This document shows positions 1-10,091 of a stretch of 36,599 nucleotides of DNA, one piece after another. The position numbers were made by a program, and so were the translations under genes. Source of the DNA: Chara braunii (taxonomy: Eukaryota; Streptophyta; Charophyceae; Charales; Characeae); the NCBI GenBank assembly GCA_003427395.1, contig BFEA01000584.1, positions 284,650-321,248 of the forward strand, in the 5' to 3' direction. The first letter of the stretch is position 1; every line of letters starts with the position of its first letter. The notes beneath the pieces were generated by a model that had not been told where the DNA came from, did not search any database, and was given only the letters and a program-made list of their open reading frames with translations.

Positions 1-95
1 ATCACGCAGTAGTGAACTTTGGAGTGGATTTCACCAGTTCATAACAAGCGATTGTACAATGTTGTATCATAAATAAGAGAGCATATGTTGTACAC
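1..95. other. Misplaced copy of 27444-27538 (assembly artefact)
   Basis: These 95 bases match 27444-27538 base for base by eye, in the same orientation, and stop exactly where the sequencing adapter at 96 begins. Two other satellite units (near 27702 and 27948) differ at several positions, so the match is specific to the first unit. The segment is best read as the far end of a circularised mate-pair fragment carried into the contig, not as genomic sequence at this place. Confidence 0.85.
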
Positions 96-132
96 CTGTC
101 TCTTATACACATCTAGATGTGTATAAGAGACA
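96..132. other. Nextera mate-pair junction adapter (Tn5 mosaic ends head to head)
   Basis: Positions 96-114 read CTGTCTCTTATACACATCT and 115-132 read its reverse complement without the final G. This is the circularisation adapter of transposase-based mate-pair libraries, 37 of 38 bases present. It is synthetic sequence left by incomplete read trimming. Everything to its left should not be joined to everything to its right. Confidence 0.95.
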
Positions 133-2950
133 AAACTGAGATCTCCTGTGGCAAGTTTCGGAGGTAAAAGTGCAAGAGGGCAAGTGCGGGCCGTGCGCGC
201 ATTTCAGGTTTTATGCGCAGATAGACCGCCCCTCAAATTGTGTAAAGAAATGAAAGTTGCAGATGTCGTACAGTGTAAGGCAGATGGCATGTGTAGTGTA
301 TCCCACGGATAAGAGTCCCGACGTAATCACGTCGTTAACAGATCTAGACACTCTTGCATTCTTCGAACAGAATCCTCCACAACATTGCCCCTGTCGTCGA
401 TCTCAAGCATGTTTCGTATGCCTTAGGCCGGAGAGATGGGAATCACCATCTCCTCTGGTTTCGCCTTTGCGGTCGGTCGCGGATCTGATGGACAGGGTGC
501 ACGCTATGGGTATCGCGCTGTCTGATCAGCTGCTGTCGTCGATCGCTGCAAACTTCAGAATCAGACGACGAAGGTCTTTGTCGGAGGTTGCGTGCCCTCC
601 GTTCAGACTCCGTTCGGGTTCGGCGGACGAACCCTGAGGCCTAATACTTGCTGTCTCGCTGGCACTCAGAACAAGGGGTTCGAGGCCAGTAGGGAGCGAT
701 AGCGTACCACGGGATATCGGTGAGGTAGTGGAAGGGGAACACCACTCGGTACGGTGGGCAGTGAGTTATTAGGATGACGACCCCAGGTTTGGAGAAGACG
801 TGGCTCGTGTGGGACTCGGGGAATTGGGTTGCGTAAGGAACAGCGTCCAATGCCCTTCCTATATCCCAATCGCACACACGTTTGTCTCCTCGCTGGTAAG
901 GGAATCTCGGAGGATCGGGGCGGGGCTGAGCGAGGAAGTACGCGTTCTTTCATTCCCAATATTTCCGATATTCAGGGTCCCGCAAACTTTCTCGGTCCGT
1001 GATGCGAAACATCCTGTCAATCCGACGTAAACGCCGTCATGGTCTGCGCGCAGATCTTGCAGACACGCATGTAGGCACCGTCCCTTTCGGTTGGGTTTAC
1101 AAGTGCGTGCATATGATCTACTTATGGCTATGTGACGGGTTGGCTCCGGATTAGCAGGAGCGGGCGCAAGCGATGGTCGATCAGAAGATACGATCCGGGT
1201 TAGCTTAATTCAAATTTCGTCACTGTTTAGTACCCATCATCATTGCCCTCCCCTTTCCTAAGGCGCAAGTCTTAGTTGTGCGCGACCCCTCAGTCCCTCC
1301 CGAATAGTCAATTACGAACAACCAATCACGGGTCCATACAATCACGACTCTAGCGTACACATATTTGCTCTACTATTATGCGCGAATCCGAAGGATCCGC
1401 AGGAACGACTCGCAATCCCAAGTTCTCACCCACGCATTCATCAAGACAACAAAATTCTCATCAGACTCATTCATGTTTAGCGAGGGTGAGGATTCGACAA
1501 GCGTGCGCATATTAGGCCGAAAGGAAAGACAACATGCATTCAAACAGAAACCACCGATCTTGCAATAAATTGAGAATGGCAATTACGCCGCAAACAGAGA
1601 GTGAGGAAGTACAAGCATTCATCGGACTGTCAAACATGCAAGATCTAATAGAGCCGAGAATAAATGATAACGCACACCAAAATTCAAGATAATTTACAAG
1701 GCAAATCCGAAGCTGCCGCAACAAAATTGGCAAAGGCGGAAATCCAAAATTTATACAGAAAGGTTGGAATAAGAAGAAACAAAAGGAAAAGACACCATCT
1801 TGATCCGTCTCCTCTCCCTCTCTCTCTCTCTTTCCACGTCACCTCCGATGTGGGCAGTCCGTCGCCGCGCACCAACACCAAGTCGTCACCCCGCTTAGCC
1901 CAAGAAGGCTTGTTAGGTTCGCCCGTGCGCCACAGTCCATCGTGGCCCGCACATCAACCCCGCTTACTTGGCGCCAGCCCGTCGGATCGCCCGACCCAAT
2001 CTACTCACCTGCCCACTTACTCGTTAGTCGATCCTCACTGACCACGCTAACCTTCCTAGTTCAGAGAGAGCAACTACTAATCACGCTTTGCAAAATTTAT
2101 AGCATGCCTGTGTGCACGATGAATTTGGGATTATGCCTAAGCGAAGGAAGACAGGAAGTGCCTACGTCTGCATGTCGAGGTCGCGGCGCGGGGGACAAAG
2201 CCACTCTCCACGCATCGATCCGGGCGTGCAACTTGAAACATGGGAACCACTTAGAACAAAGGAAGAGAGTGTGCATGCGAAGACAAGGCGGGAAAGAAGG
2301 AAACACAAAGGCCATCAAGAACAAGAAGATTACAATTGCGATTGCGCCCGCCAAAAACTGCAGTTACACACAAGATTAAGGCGCGGATGGAAATCAGAGC
2401 CCAGACCCTGACGAGGCACGGCACGTGCGTGCAAGAAGCGTCGTGCGGCCAAATTGCAAGGTGTCTAAGTTCCTAGTCTTAATCCAAATTGCAAAAGGAA
2501 ATTCAAAAACAAAAACAATTCCGAGAGCCTGTGGGGGCTTGACATTAGTTCGAATTTAAAAAAACAAAAATTCTCACGCGCTAATTGCGCCAAAATTCCT
2601 AGTGCTCACAGCAGAACAAGAAAGGAGCTATGGCAACCGTTATTTCTCGCACTCGCTAAGGCGCGGTCACTCAATCGTCGGCGAGGGACTTTCCCGGCAC
2701 CGGCCCAACGAATTCCAACAAAAACGAAAAAGAAGCGAGGGCATCCATGCAACTTGCCCAACCGATCCTGCTTATGCCCATCGCCCATCAAAGCCCTCTC
2801 GTTTCCCCACAGCAGCCTCGCGCAGGAAGTCGCGCGGTTACAGAGGATAGTTCGTCACAAGGTCCCTTGGAGCTCAAGGAACCGTGATTCACGGGGTGGC
2901 GAAGACATGCGTCGATGGAGAGTTTTGGTTCTTGGGTGGTCTAAATGTGG
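133..2950. other. Unassigned sequence, no recognisable gene
   Basis: No domain, RNA or repeat family is recognised in this stretch. The longest frames are 126 codons at 257-637 (plus; an ATG lies at 263), 145 codons at 1942-2379 and 125 codons at 1664-2041. They overlap frames on the opposite strand, show no family motif, and look like chance frames. There is a short pyrimidine tract near 1808-1832 and an A-rich patch near 2500-2575. Introns cannot be excluded. Confidence 0.5.
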
Positions 2951-3329
2951 TCCAGGAGCGTTAGCACGGACATCCCTGCCCTCCAACGTTTGCGTAGTCC
3001 CCCAACGCCCCCAAACGGCTACTGTTGGCGGTGGGCCTCCATCGGGCGGCGTCGTTGTTTTCGGCCGACATCAATGGTCGGATTTTTTTTTTCTTTCCCG
3101 GAGGCGCCTTCAGTCCATCCGCAGAAGAGGTTTCTTCACAAGCGTTTATTCCCATGCATGTCGTCACATGCTGCACGTCCGATAAGACTCTTGCCTTCTC
3201 CGCCGTCATGTGCTCATTGCTGCCCTCTCCACCGTGCAGTTCATGGCCGACCCGTATTGCAGGCTCCCTCTGCTGCTCCTCATCGCTGTGCTGCTGCTGG
3301 TGGTCCCTTCGCTGCTCCTCGGCGCTGTG

Positions 3330-3740
3330 CTGATTCTTGTTCAAGTAGTCATCAGTGGCACCATCGCATTGTTGGTGGTCTTCCCACCTCCCCCACGTCC
3401 CCCCTGTCTTGCATTGATCCACCACCTCAGTGTCGCTCGTGGAATGATGCTGCAACCCAACGTGTAGCACAACTCAATGACAGCCTCCGAAGTTGCCACG
3501 TAGTCGGGGCCGTCATCCGCAGCTTGCATCAGCGTCCTTCTTCTACATGCGCGCAACTGCTCCTTCATTCGTCCCAGCGCCCTCTCCTGCTGACAACGAA
3601 GAATAACAGTTGACACGGCCGCCGCCACGGCTTCCCACTCAAGCGGTGTCAACAGCACACGTTCTCCCTCTCCGCCGCCCTCCATGGCCACCACCTCCAC
3701 AGGGATGACATCTCTTCGCTGCTGTCTCAATCCTCGCACC
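3330..3740 (-). pseudogene. Possible PIF/Harbinger transposase N-terminal fragment, frameshifted
   Basis: A minus-strand frame ending at 3341 (first ATG at 3685) reads a charged helical stretch and then IPRATLRWWINARQGGRG. A second frame, shifted by one base and overlapping it, continues with TGGTW, WEDHQQCDGATDDYL. Read together, the order is a Trp-Trp motif, a TGGTW motif and an acidic ATDDY motif, which I associate with the region just before the HARBI1-type nuclease domain in green-lineage Harbinger transposases. The DDE nuclease itself is not visible: beyond ATDDYL the frame becomes Gln/Glu-rich low complexity. At least one frameshift is needed, so this is a broken remnant if the assignment is right. 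The alternative is a GC-rich chance frame; only the motif order argues against it. Confidence 0.35.
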
Positions 3741-4660
3741 CCAGAGACGTAACCCGCTCAACCCCCGAGGAGAGGTTCGAGAAGCCGCCGCCTTTCCGTG
3801 GATGTCGTCCCCCTGGCGGAACAGTGTGTGACGGCGTGGACAATTTGGAGGAGAAGCTCGACGATGATGGACGCACCCGGTGCACGCACGTACACTGACC
3901 GGGAGGTGGGCGGAAGGGCCACCGCCGCTAAGGCCGATTCAGCCCTGAACCGTCTACGCACTGCACGCCGAACGTCGTCGTCGTCACCACAACTATACTT
4001 CAAATTTTGAATTTCAAACGTAGAGGTCCCCCTTTTTTATTTTATTTTTCGCAGCCTGCCTCATGCCCTTTTCCGCCGGACGTTGCTGGACCACGCCGTA
4101 TCCACACGGACACCGGACGCTGGACCACGGACACCTCCGCCCGCGGCCGCATATCTTCATATGAAAATGGCCACGGGCAGGCCACAAGGAAACGTCCTCG
4201 GGAGACGTCCCCAAGGATGTGTGGAACGCTGCCGCCAAATTCCCTTTTTTTTTTTTTTTTTGGAAGAACACTCGTGCCGGTGATAGTGGTGTTGATAAGA
4301 GCAGACACCACTACCACTCAGGGAGAGGCTCCATCTATTGGTGGGGAGCATCACCTGCTGGAAAACGGGTCCAACGTCCCAGATACAATGTGATAAGAAG
4401 AAACAAGAAGACAAGTCCTGCTGGCATTGATTACCCTGGAAACCAGGGGATTGACCAAGCGGGATACTGAGAATACATCAACTCTGCCTATTCAGAAGAC
4501 ACATAGGTTGTGGGGTTGACTGGGATTGACGGAGCAGGGGCGGGGCAGGGAACCTCTTCACCTCATACACGGCGCCAGATAGTTACTGCTTTCTACTAGC
4601 TCCTTTGTCCCCTACCAGCTCCTGAGAGTTGTCGCCTGCGAACCCATTCAAACTCCAAAC
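3741..4660. other. GC-rich then mixed non-coding sequence
   Basis: No gene is recognised. A 17-base T run lies at 4245-4261. The overlapping 60-130 codon frames around the T run exist in all directions and read the homopolymer as poly-Phe or poly-Lys, so they are not credible. The stretch ends at the A-rich tail of the minus-strand LINE. Confidence 0.5.
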
Positions 4661-4835
4661 TTTGATTTTTTCTTTTTTTGAGTAGAATCCGAACATTAAC
4701 TGAGCAGGCTTCGTCTTCCTAAGGGAGATTGAACAGGTTCTTACTAAGGGGGAGAAGCCTCTTCACCCTGAAGCGGGTGCCAGAAATCTGCGGCACCAAT
4801 GCTGGTTTCTCACTCCCTCCCGTACCAATCCAGAC

Positions 4836-5606
4836 CTACCACGCAGTTGGAGGGGGGGGGAAGGGGTCGGGGAAGTCGATAGCTGGTCTCAAGGGAATTG
4901 CTGGATCAATCTTGGTCCACTCATGAGACAAGAGCCTATAGTCCCTCACGAAGCCTTTCCCTTCTTGTCCCTCCCCTGGATCGCCTTGTCCCCCCTTCCA
5001 TTCCACTTTCCCTATCCTCCCCCCCTTTTCCCCCCCAAGCCAGCTCAGGGACACCTCTTTGATTTTCTGCCAAATGTCTTTGGGTGAGTGTAATTGCTTG
5101 ATATGTGACTTGACTCTTTCCCATTGCTCTCTTAGTTCAGTTTGGATCTGCTGTTGAATACTCTCTGTGAAATCAGGGCCCTCCAGTTTCGCTTTTTCTA
5201 TTTCATAGGTGCATCTCCTGCGCCAGAGGGCCCAGAGCACCGCCCTGTGGCCAAACTTGAACAGATTGCATGTGAATTCATCCGACTGGCCCGATGGGAG
5301 GACTTCACACAGTAAGGCTTTCCAGTCCCAAGGCCACCGGATCTGAGTCTCCAGCTGGTCCCATATTCTGTCCCACCATCTCCACAGCCACACGGCGCCC
5401 GGGCATTGGAGAAAGGTGTGTTCTATTGTTTCTGCAATTTTCCTAAAAGGGAACGTGTCAGTGCACCACCTACACCAGAGGAGGGCCAGGCCCCGCTGTT
5501 CCAGGTGCGTCCTGTCAATAATCAAGTCGTTTGTCGGCAGGCAGTGGTGCTCTATCTGCCATTGCAGTGATGTGAATTTCGCTGGATTTTCCTTAACCAT
5601 TCTGAA
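4836..5606 (-). pseudogene. LINE C-terminal zinc-knuckle region (zf-RVT-like)
   Basis: This is the third part of the same reading frame. It carries WQIEHHCLPTNDLI, then WCRWC and IEHTFLQC, giving a C-x2-C ... H-x4-C zinc knuckle as in the C-terminus of plant L1-type LINE proteins. A Trp-rich helix (AVWLWRWWDRIW) and a basic tail follow. The TGA before it (5607-5609) lines up with a TGG Trp codon in the decayed copy at about 18588, so it looks like a TGG-to-TGA change. The frame ends shortly after DPAIPLRPAIDFPDPFPP, which is also recognisable at 19216-19275 in the second copy. Confidence 0.75.
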
Positions 5607-5609
5607 TCA

Positions 5610-6479
5610 TTTTATTCCCCCGAGTCTGCTCTTGTCAATGTTCAAGTGGTTCCTCCAGCGCGCCTTCACCCGGTCCTGAAGGTTTATTCTAGGTCTGAGA
5701 AGCCTGTAGGTTGATTTGACTGTGAGATTATTCAGCGATTGACGGACCTTCCTGCCCTTCCCTACAGCCGATGTCCATGTCCATTCCAAGGGGTCCAAGG
5801 CGAGCTGGTGGATCGGGGTTTGGGGGCAATAGGCGATTGCTTGTGTGCCTTCATTTATTACTCTGATTCTGAAGAGGTCTTCTGTCTGACACAGGATTAT
5901 CTCTGCTGGGGATGTTCTTTGAAGAGTGTCATTACATCCTAATTGGAAGAGGCGCACCCTTACCGCTCCTTCTGGTTCACAATGTTCTATGTTGCCCACT
6001 TGATTTGGGCGGTCCCTGAAGGCCACCCAGTCTAACGCTTTCAGGGTCGGGCCTTTCCGTAAGATTCTCCACCAGGACAGAGGGATCATGTCCACTAAGG
6101 TTTCCAAGGCTACCGTCGGCCGATGGCAGTATCGCAGATTCTCTCTCAGCTTCGCCGGGTCGATCCAGTGTCCTTGGTCTTTGTCCCATATGTCTCCTAT
6201 CTTGGTTATCCCCCGTCGCACCCAGCCCAGCCATGGGGTGTCCATGCAGTGGAGAGTCTGTCCCCTGGGGTCAGTTATCCATCTATTCCCAAAGAGCAGT
6301 TGTCGTGCTACCTCCTCCCATCGCTGTGGTGGGGTTTTGTCGGGCAGGGGGAGACTTCGCCATGTTGTCAAGAGGTCTGGCCAAAAGGAGTCGTTTCGCA
6401 GGTCAGCCCTTGCTGCTTGCCTGGATGGAGCGGGAGTGGGGGAGTGGTCATGTTGGCGCGCGCTCCTTCGGGGAATAGG
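5610..6479 (-). pseudogene. LINE middle region between the two TGA stops
   Basis: Translation continues in the RT frame directly after the TGA at 6480 and stays open for about 290 codons to TGA 5607-5609. It contains the Trp-rich segments LLTTWRSLPLP, FGNRWI, DTPWLGWVRRG and MIPLSWWRILRKG. These recur in the same order in the decayed plus-strand copy (about 17820-18170), which shows they belong to the LINE protein and not to an unrelated ORF. This segment lacks an ATG near its start and would not be translated independently. Confidence 0.75.
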
Positions 6480-8300
6480 TCAATCCCTGTTTTCCAGCCA
6501 CATCAGTGGGTCTTTCCCTTCCCCTGTCCGCGGGGCAAGGCGGGCGATCTGTTCCATTACTAACCCTTTCCATGGGGTGTCCTGACAGAAAAGCAGCCGT
6601 TTGAGCCACTGCAGTGCTAGTGCCTTCGTTTGCAGGGTAGGGTCTAATATTCCCAGGCCCCCGATTGCCTTGGGTTGAATTAGGGACTGCCAGGCTACTC
6701 TGGTGATTATGTTTTGTTCCTCATGGTTGCCTCGCCACAGGAAGGCTGCGATCTGTCGCTGTAGAGGTCGTAGGGAGCCCTTGTCCAAGGCCCAGATGAC
6801 TGCCTTGTACCACACAGAAGCGAGGATCACATTATTAATGATCAGCGAGCGCCCTATCAGCGAGGTGTGTTTGTTCTTCCAAAGTGCCATCTTTTCTCTC
6901 GGTGGCCCCGAAATCCAGTCGTTGTTAGTGGATGGCTTTCCTTCTGCAGACATGAGCACCCCAAGTACTCTGATTGGGGCATCCTTTGGTATCCATTTGA
7001 CTCTGGGGGTTTCTGGGGGCCTCACCCCCTGATGGTGTATCCACCAGCCCTGGGTTTTGTCTCCCCAATTGACCCTCATATCCGCCAACCTACAGAAGCG
7101 GTCCATCATATATTGGACTTCAGCCATCGCTGCGTGGGAGGCATCTGCCATGATAGTGAGATCATCAGCGAACAGGGAGCAGACCGGGATTGCCTCCTGT
7201 GGAATTGATAATATTTGTATTTTTTTGAGGCTCCCATGATTCCTCAGGTTGGCTGCTAGCGCCTCCATTACTATGACGAATAAGTATGGGGCCAGGGGGT
7301 CACCCTGCCGCACCGACCGTTGGAGCTCAAAAGGCGGGGCCAGGTTGCCGTTCACCATGACCCTAGTAGTTGCGTTCGTGTGGAGGATCCTCACCCAGCG
7401 CCTGAAGTCGGGTCCAAAATTGAATTTCTCCAAGCATTTGTCGAGAAACACCCAGTCCACGTGGTCATATGCTTTTTCAAAGTCGATGAAGATAATTGTT
7501 GCATTGTTCTTCGACTGCCTTGATAGCTTAATTATCTCATTGACTAGGAGGACATTATCCTGGGTGTTTCTCCCTTGGATGAAGCCGGTTTGGTCCGGGT
7601 GTATGATGATGGGCATGACTGCCGCCATACGGTTGGTTAGGGCTTTTGCCAGTAGCTTATAGACGACAATGAGCAGGGTGATAGGACGGTAATTTCTAAT
7701 GTTGGTCCTCGCCCCTTTCTTGTACAGGAGCGTCAGGACCCCCTGGCTGACAAGCTCCCCAGTCTGGCTAGAGGTCCACACCGCCCGGTAAAAGTCCATG
7801 AGGTCTTGTGATATGGAAGGCCACATTGCAGCCCAAAACTCTTTGGGTAGGCCATCAATTCCGGGAGTCTTTTCGTCATCCATTTGCTGTAATGCTGTCC
7901 ATATTTCTTCCTTGGATAGTGGTTTTTCCAAGGTTTGTTTTTGAAGTTCAGTTAGGGATTTGTTTAGTGGATGCAAAAAATCCTCTATTTCCTGCAGACG
8001 GAGAGAGTCCGGAGGGCCGCCACATTCAGAGGAGAAGAGGTTTTGGTAAAATTCCTTCGCTATTTTAGTGCAGGCGGCGGTAGAGGTGTGGAGGGGGCCG
8101 TGGTTGCATTTGGGGTCCTCCAGGGCCTCGATCACTGATCTCCCCGCTTTCGTCCTGGCCATTGCAAAAAATCGTGCGTCCATTGCCCCTTCCGTGCTGA
8201 GCTGTGAGAGTTTTCCCCGAATGTGTGCGACCTGCCATCGGTTCTCCATGTGTCCTAGCAGGTGGGTTTCTAGATTTTGGATGCTGTTGATCAGTTCACT
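6480..8300 (-). pseudogene. LINE reverse transcriptase domain, ends at in-frame TGA
   Basis: This open frame encodes the linker and RT domain of an L1-clade LINE. Taking the frame from 8576 as residue 1, LINE-like sequence begins near residue 93. The fingers motif NYRPITLL is at about 296-302, FIDFEKAYDHVDW at about 363-375 (first catalytic Asp), RQGDPLAPYLF at about 423-433, and the catalytic FADD box at about 469-472. The thumb region GGLGILDP follows near 639-646. All catalytic acidic residues are present. The first ~90 residues of the open frame are hydrophobic sequence from outside the element. The frame ends at TGA 6480-6482, but the same frame continues open beyond it, so the stop interrupts the protein and is not its natural end. 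Confidence 0.85.
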
Positions 8301-8304
8301 ATAC

Positions 8305-8334
8305 GAGCCACAAGGAAAAAATACCTTGTGGCTC
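8305..8334. repeat. Perfect 11-bp inverted repeat at the LINE 5' junction
   Basis: GAGCCACAAGG (8305-8315) and CCTTGTGGCTC (8324-8334) are exact reverse complements, separated by eight A/T bases. A second short pair, TACGAG at 8302 and CTCGTA at 8341, flanks the right side. The hairpin sits where LINE-like protein similarity stops. Confidence 0.9.
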
Positions 8335-8594
8335 AAGGAACTCGTAAGGAGTGTCTCACGACGCCCTATGCCCTCAAAACAGCACCCTGCAAAAAAGGGA
8401 AAAAAACAAAAAGAGTGCCCCCAGCTCCCCAAACAATCAAAAGGAGCTGCCAGTTTTGCTACCCCCCCCAAAAAAAACGGAAGAGACACAAAGAAACTCT
8501 GCATGCTCCTTATTAGGAAAAAAGAGTTCAGTGCATTCATAGAACTTGTCTGTAAGAAGCTGTCTGTACTTGCCACAAAGGAACATCTGCAGGC

Positions 8595-9062
8595 ATTCCT
8601 TTTCAGGCATTCCTTTTCAGGAAAAAAGGAACATCTGTTACAAATAATAAGACACAGAAGAAGATGCCTTTATGGAAACCTTGCTGGCATTCCTTTTCAG
8701 GAAAAAAAAGGGAACATCTATTGAAACATAAAGTAGCACAAAGTAGCAAGTGACAAAAAGGAACCTTGCAGGCATTCCTTTTCAGGAAAAGAAGGAACAT
8801 ATGTTACAGATAATAAGACAGAAGACCTTGCAAGCATTCCTTTTCAGGAAAAAAAAGGAACATATTGTTACAGATAATAAGACAGAAGAAGATGAACTAG
8901 AACACAAAAGTCGCAAGCGACGAAAAGGAAACCCTAAAGACATTCCTTTTCAGGGAAAAAGGAGCGCATACCAACCACTGTGGCAGAACTACAGCATCAA
9001 AGAGTCCCCAACTGACAAAAAGGAGCCCTGCAGGCATTCCTTTTCAGGAAAAAAGGAGCATA
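8595..9062. repeat. Irregular tandem repeat with a built-in hairpin (7 cores)
   Basis: The core ATTCCTTTTCAGG occurs at 8595, 8609, 8689, 8774, 8836, 8942 and 9036 (spacings 14, 80, 85, 62, 106 and 94). Most cores are followed by an A run and AAGGAACAT or AAGGAGCAT, so TTCCTTTT pairs with AAAAGGAA around CAGG. The better-preserved units also share CCTTGCAGG before the core and GTTACAGATAATAAGACAG after it. There is no protein frame; this is a minisatellite-like array next to the LINE 5' end. Confidence 0.9.
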
Positions 9063-9248
9063 GGTTAAAGTCTCCTTACAGATAATATGACAAAGACCTT
9101 TCTTTTTTCTTTTTTTTTTTCTGTTTTTTTTTTTATAGACAAAGGCTTTTCCTCTACTCCACTCTCTTCGGAGAAGCTACCCGCAAATGAGAGAAAATAT
9201 CTGGATTGCACGCAGCCGCAACTTCCGGGGCTCAGTCGCCAGGGCGGA

Positions 9249-9407
9249 GGTCCCACTAGCAAACTTGAAGAGGATAGGATCAAGCTCCTGCATCTGGATG
9301 TGTTTATGCACAGGTGCAGAAAAGCAGTTCAATCTCGATTTCCTGCACCTCTCCACAATCACGTCCCGATTCGGCCATCCGATCCGATCCTCTTTGCTAG
9401 TGGGACC
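9249..9407. mobile_element. Foldback MITE-like element, family FB1, copy a
   Basis: The element begins GGTCCCACTAGCAAA and ends with the exact complement TTTGCTAGTGGGACC. The interior is also palindromic: GGTGCAG ... CCTGCACC surrounds the centre. It has no coding capacity. A longer outer match (CCGGGGC on both sides) suggests the inverted repeat extends a little beyond the listed ends. It is related to 11883-12036 and to a half copy at 19538-19583. Confidence 0.8.
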
Positions 9408-9648
9408 ACGCCCCGGAGCAAAATGGAAAGCGGTGCCAGCCAGAGAGAGGCCCGCGCCGGTTTGTTTTCCTTTCGGCGCGCAGGTAGTTTCCAGCCCCGG
9501 AGAAAAGTGTCTCGGGTGGGGAGTACTGGCAGTTTATGTGCGACACCCTTCCCGTAACAAGTTTTGGGGCTCCACCAACCGGCCCTTTCAGGGCTGTTAT
9601 GAAAGGGCTGCCTCGCCCAATGGGAAAAAAAAAAAAAAAAAAAAAAAG
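9408..9648. other. Unassigned sequence ending in a 24-base A run
   Basis: No gene is seen. The A run at 9624-9647 directly precedes the 13-bp direct repeat that opens the next element. Confidence 0.5.
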
Positions 9649-9932
9649 TAGTGCTGCTAGCTATATAAGAGGCAAGGCATTAGGAAAGGCCTCTATGATT
9701 AGTATGGGGTGCATACTTGATTACCTCCTGAAGAGTCTGCGTGCGGGTAGACGAAACGCGTCGAGGGTGACCGCGTTGTTCGTATTTCATTTTGGTACAA
9801 TTATGTGCTTTTTTGTTTCCATACTTGTGCGTGAGTAAGGGTACATTTCGCTGGGTGTATCTTCACTTGCCGTTCTCATGCTGACGCTGTCTTTGCCGGA
9901 CAGTCTTTCCTCTTTCCTCTAGTGCTGCTAGC
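9649..9932 (+). mobile_element. Small element flanked by 13-bp direct repeats, carries a hammerhead motif
   Basis: TAGTGCTGCTAGC occurs exactly at 9649-9661 and 9920-9932. The 258 bases between (9662-9919) start with a TATA-like TATATAAGAG and end in a pyrimidine tract. They contain the type I hammerhead motif at 9724-9766. A 13-bp direct repeat is a plausible target-site duplication of a retroposed non-autonomous element. There is no open frame of note. Without a second copy the boundaries are inferred from the repeats alone. Confidence 0.55.
9724..9766 (+). ncRNA. Hammerhead ribozyme motif, minimal type I
   Basis: The core reads CTGAAGA (9728-9734; position 7 is A, which the hammerhead consensus allows) and GAAA (9753-9756). 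Stem II is GTCTGC (9735-9740) with GTAGAC (9747-9752), six pairs including one G-T, around a 6-base loop. Stem I starts with CCTC (9724-9727) and GAGG (9763-9766). Stem III is minimal: A9756-T9761 and C9757-G9760 around GC. The cleavage triplet would be GTC, cutting after C9762. Very short stem III helices are known for type I hammerheads in Penelope-like elements and animal satellites. Activity is a prediction. Confidence 0.65.
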
Positions 9933-10054
9933 GCACATGTTTTTTCCAACTTCTGCAGAATTGCGGTTTGATGCATTGCACCGTCTTTGCGGGAACTCTT
10001 GCCCAATGAGATGATGGGTGCTCTGCCTTCTCCACAATTGATGAACAGTGAAGC

Positions 10055-10091
<37 letters not shown>

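Larger units (their letters stand above)
4661..8300 (-). mobile_element. L1-like LINE, 5' truncated, minus strand
   Basis: The element reads from about 8300 down to about 4661 on the minus strand. It contains an RT domain and a C-terminal CCHC zinc knuckle in one continuous frame, followed by a 3' untranslated part and an A-rich tail (the T-rich stretch at 4665-4680 on plus). The endonuclease domain expected before the RT is missing, so the copy is 5' truncated, as is common for L1-type insertions. The coding frame is interrupted only by TGA at 6480-6482 and TGA at 5607-5609. A decayed relative lies at 16680-19290. No clear target-site duplication was found. Confidence 0.85.

Noticed and set aside
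257-637. 126-codon frame as a gene
   Set aside because: No motif or family recognised, and it begins from a non-ATG codon with an internal ATG; not enough to call a gene.
2408-2450. CTGACGAG followed by a GCACG/CGTGC hairpin, hammerhead-like
   Set aside because: The second core strand reads AAGAAG where GAAA is required, and no stem I or III partner was found.
8281-8576. The first ~90 codons of the long frame as the N-terminus of the LINE protein
   Set aside because: They are translated from the hairpin and unrelated flank and contain no LINE-like sequence; the endonuclease is simply missing.
8595-9062. CRISPR-like array
   Set aside because: Eukaryotic context, variable repeat and spacer lengths and no cas genes; it is a minisatellite.
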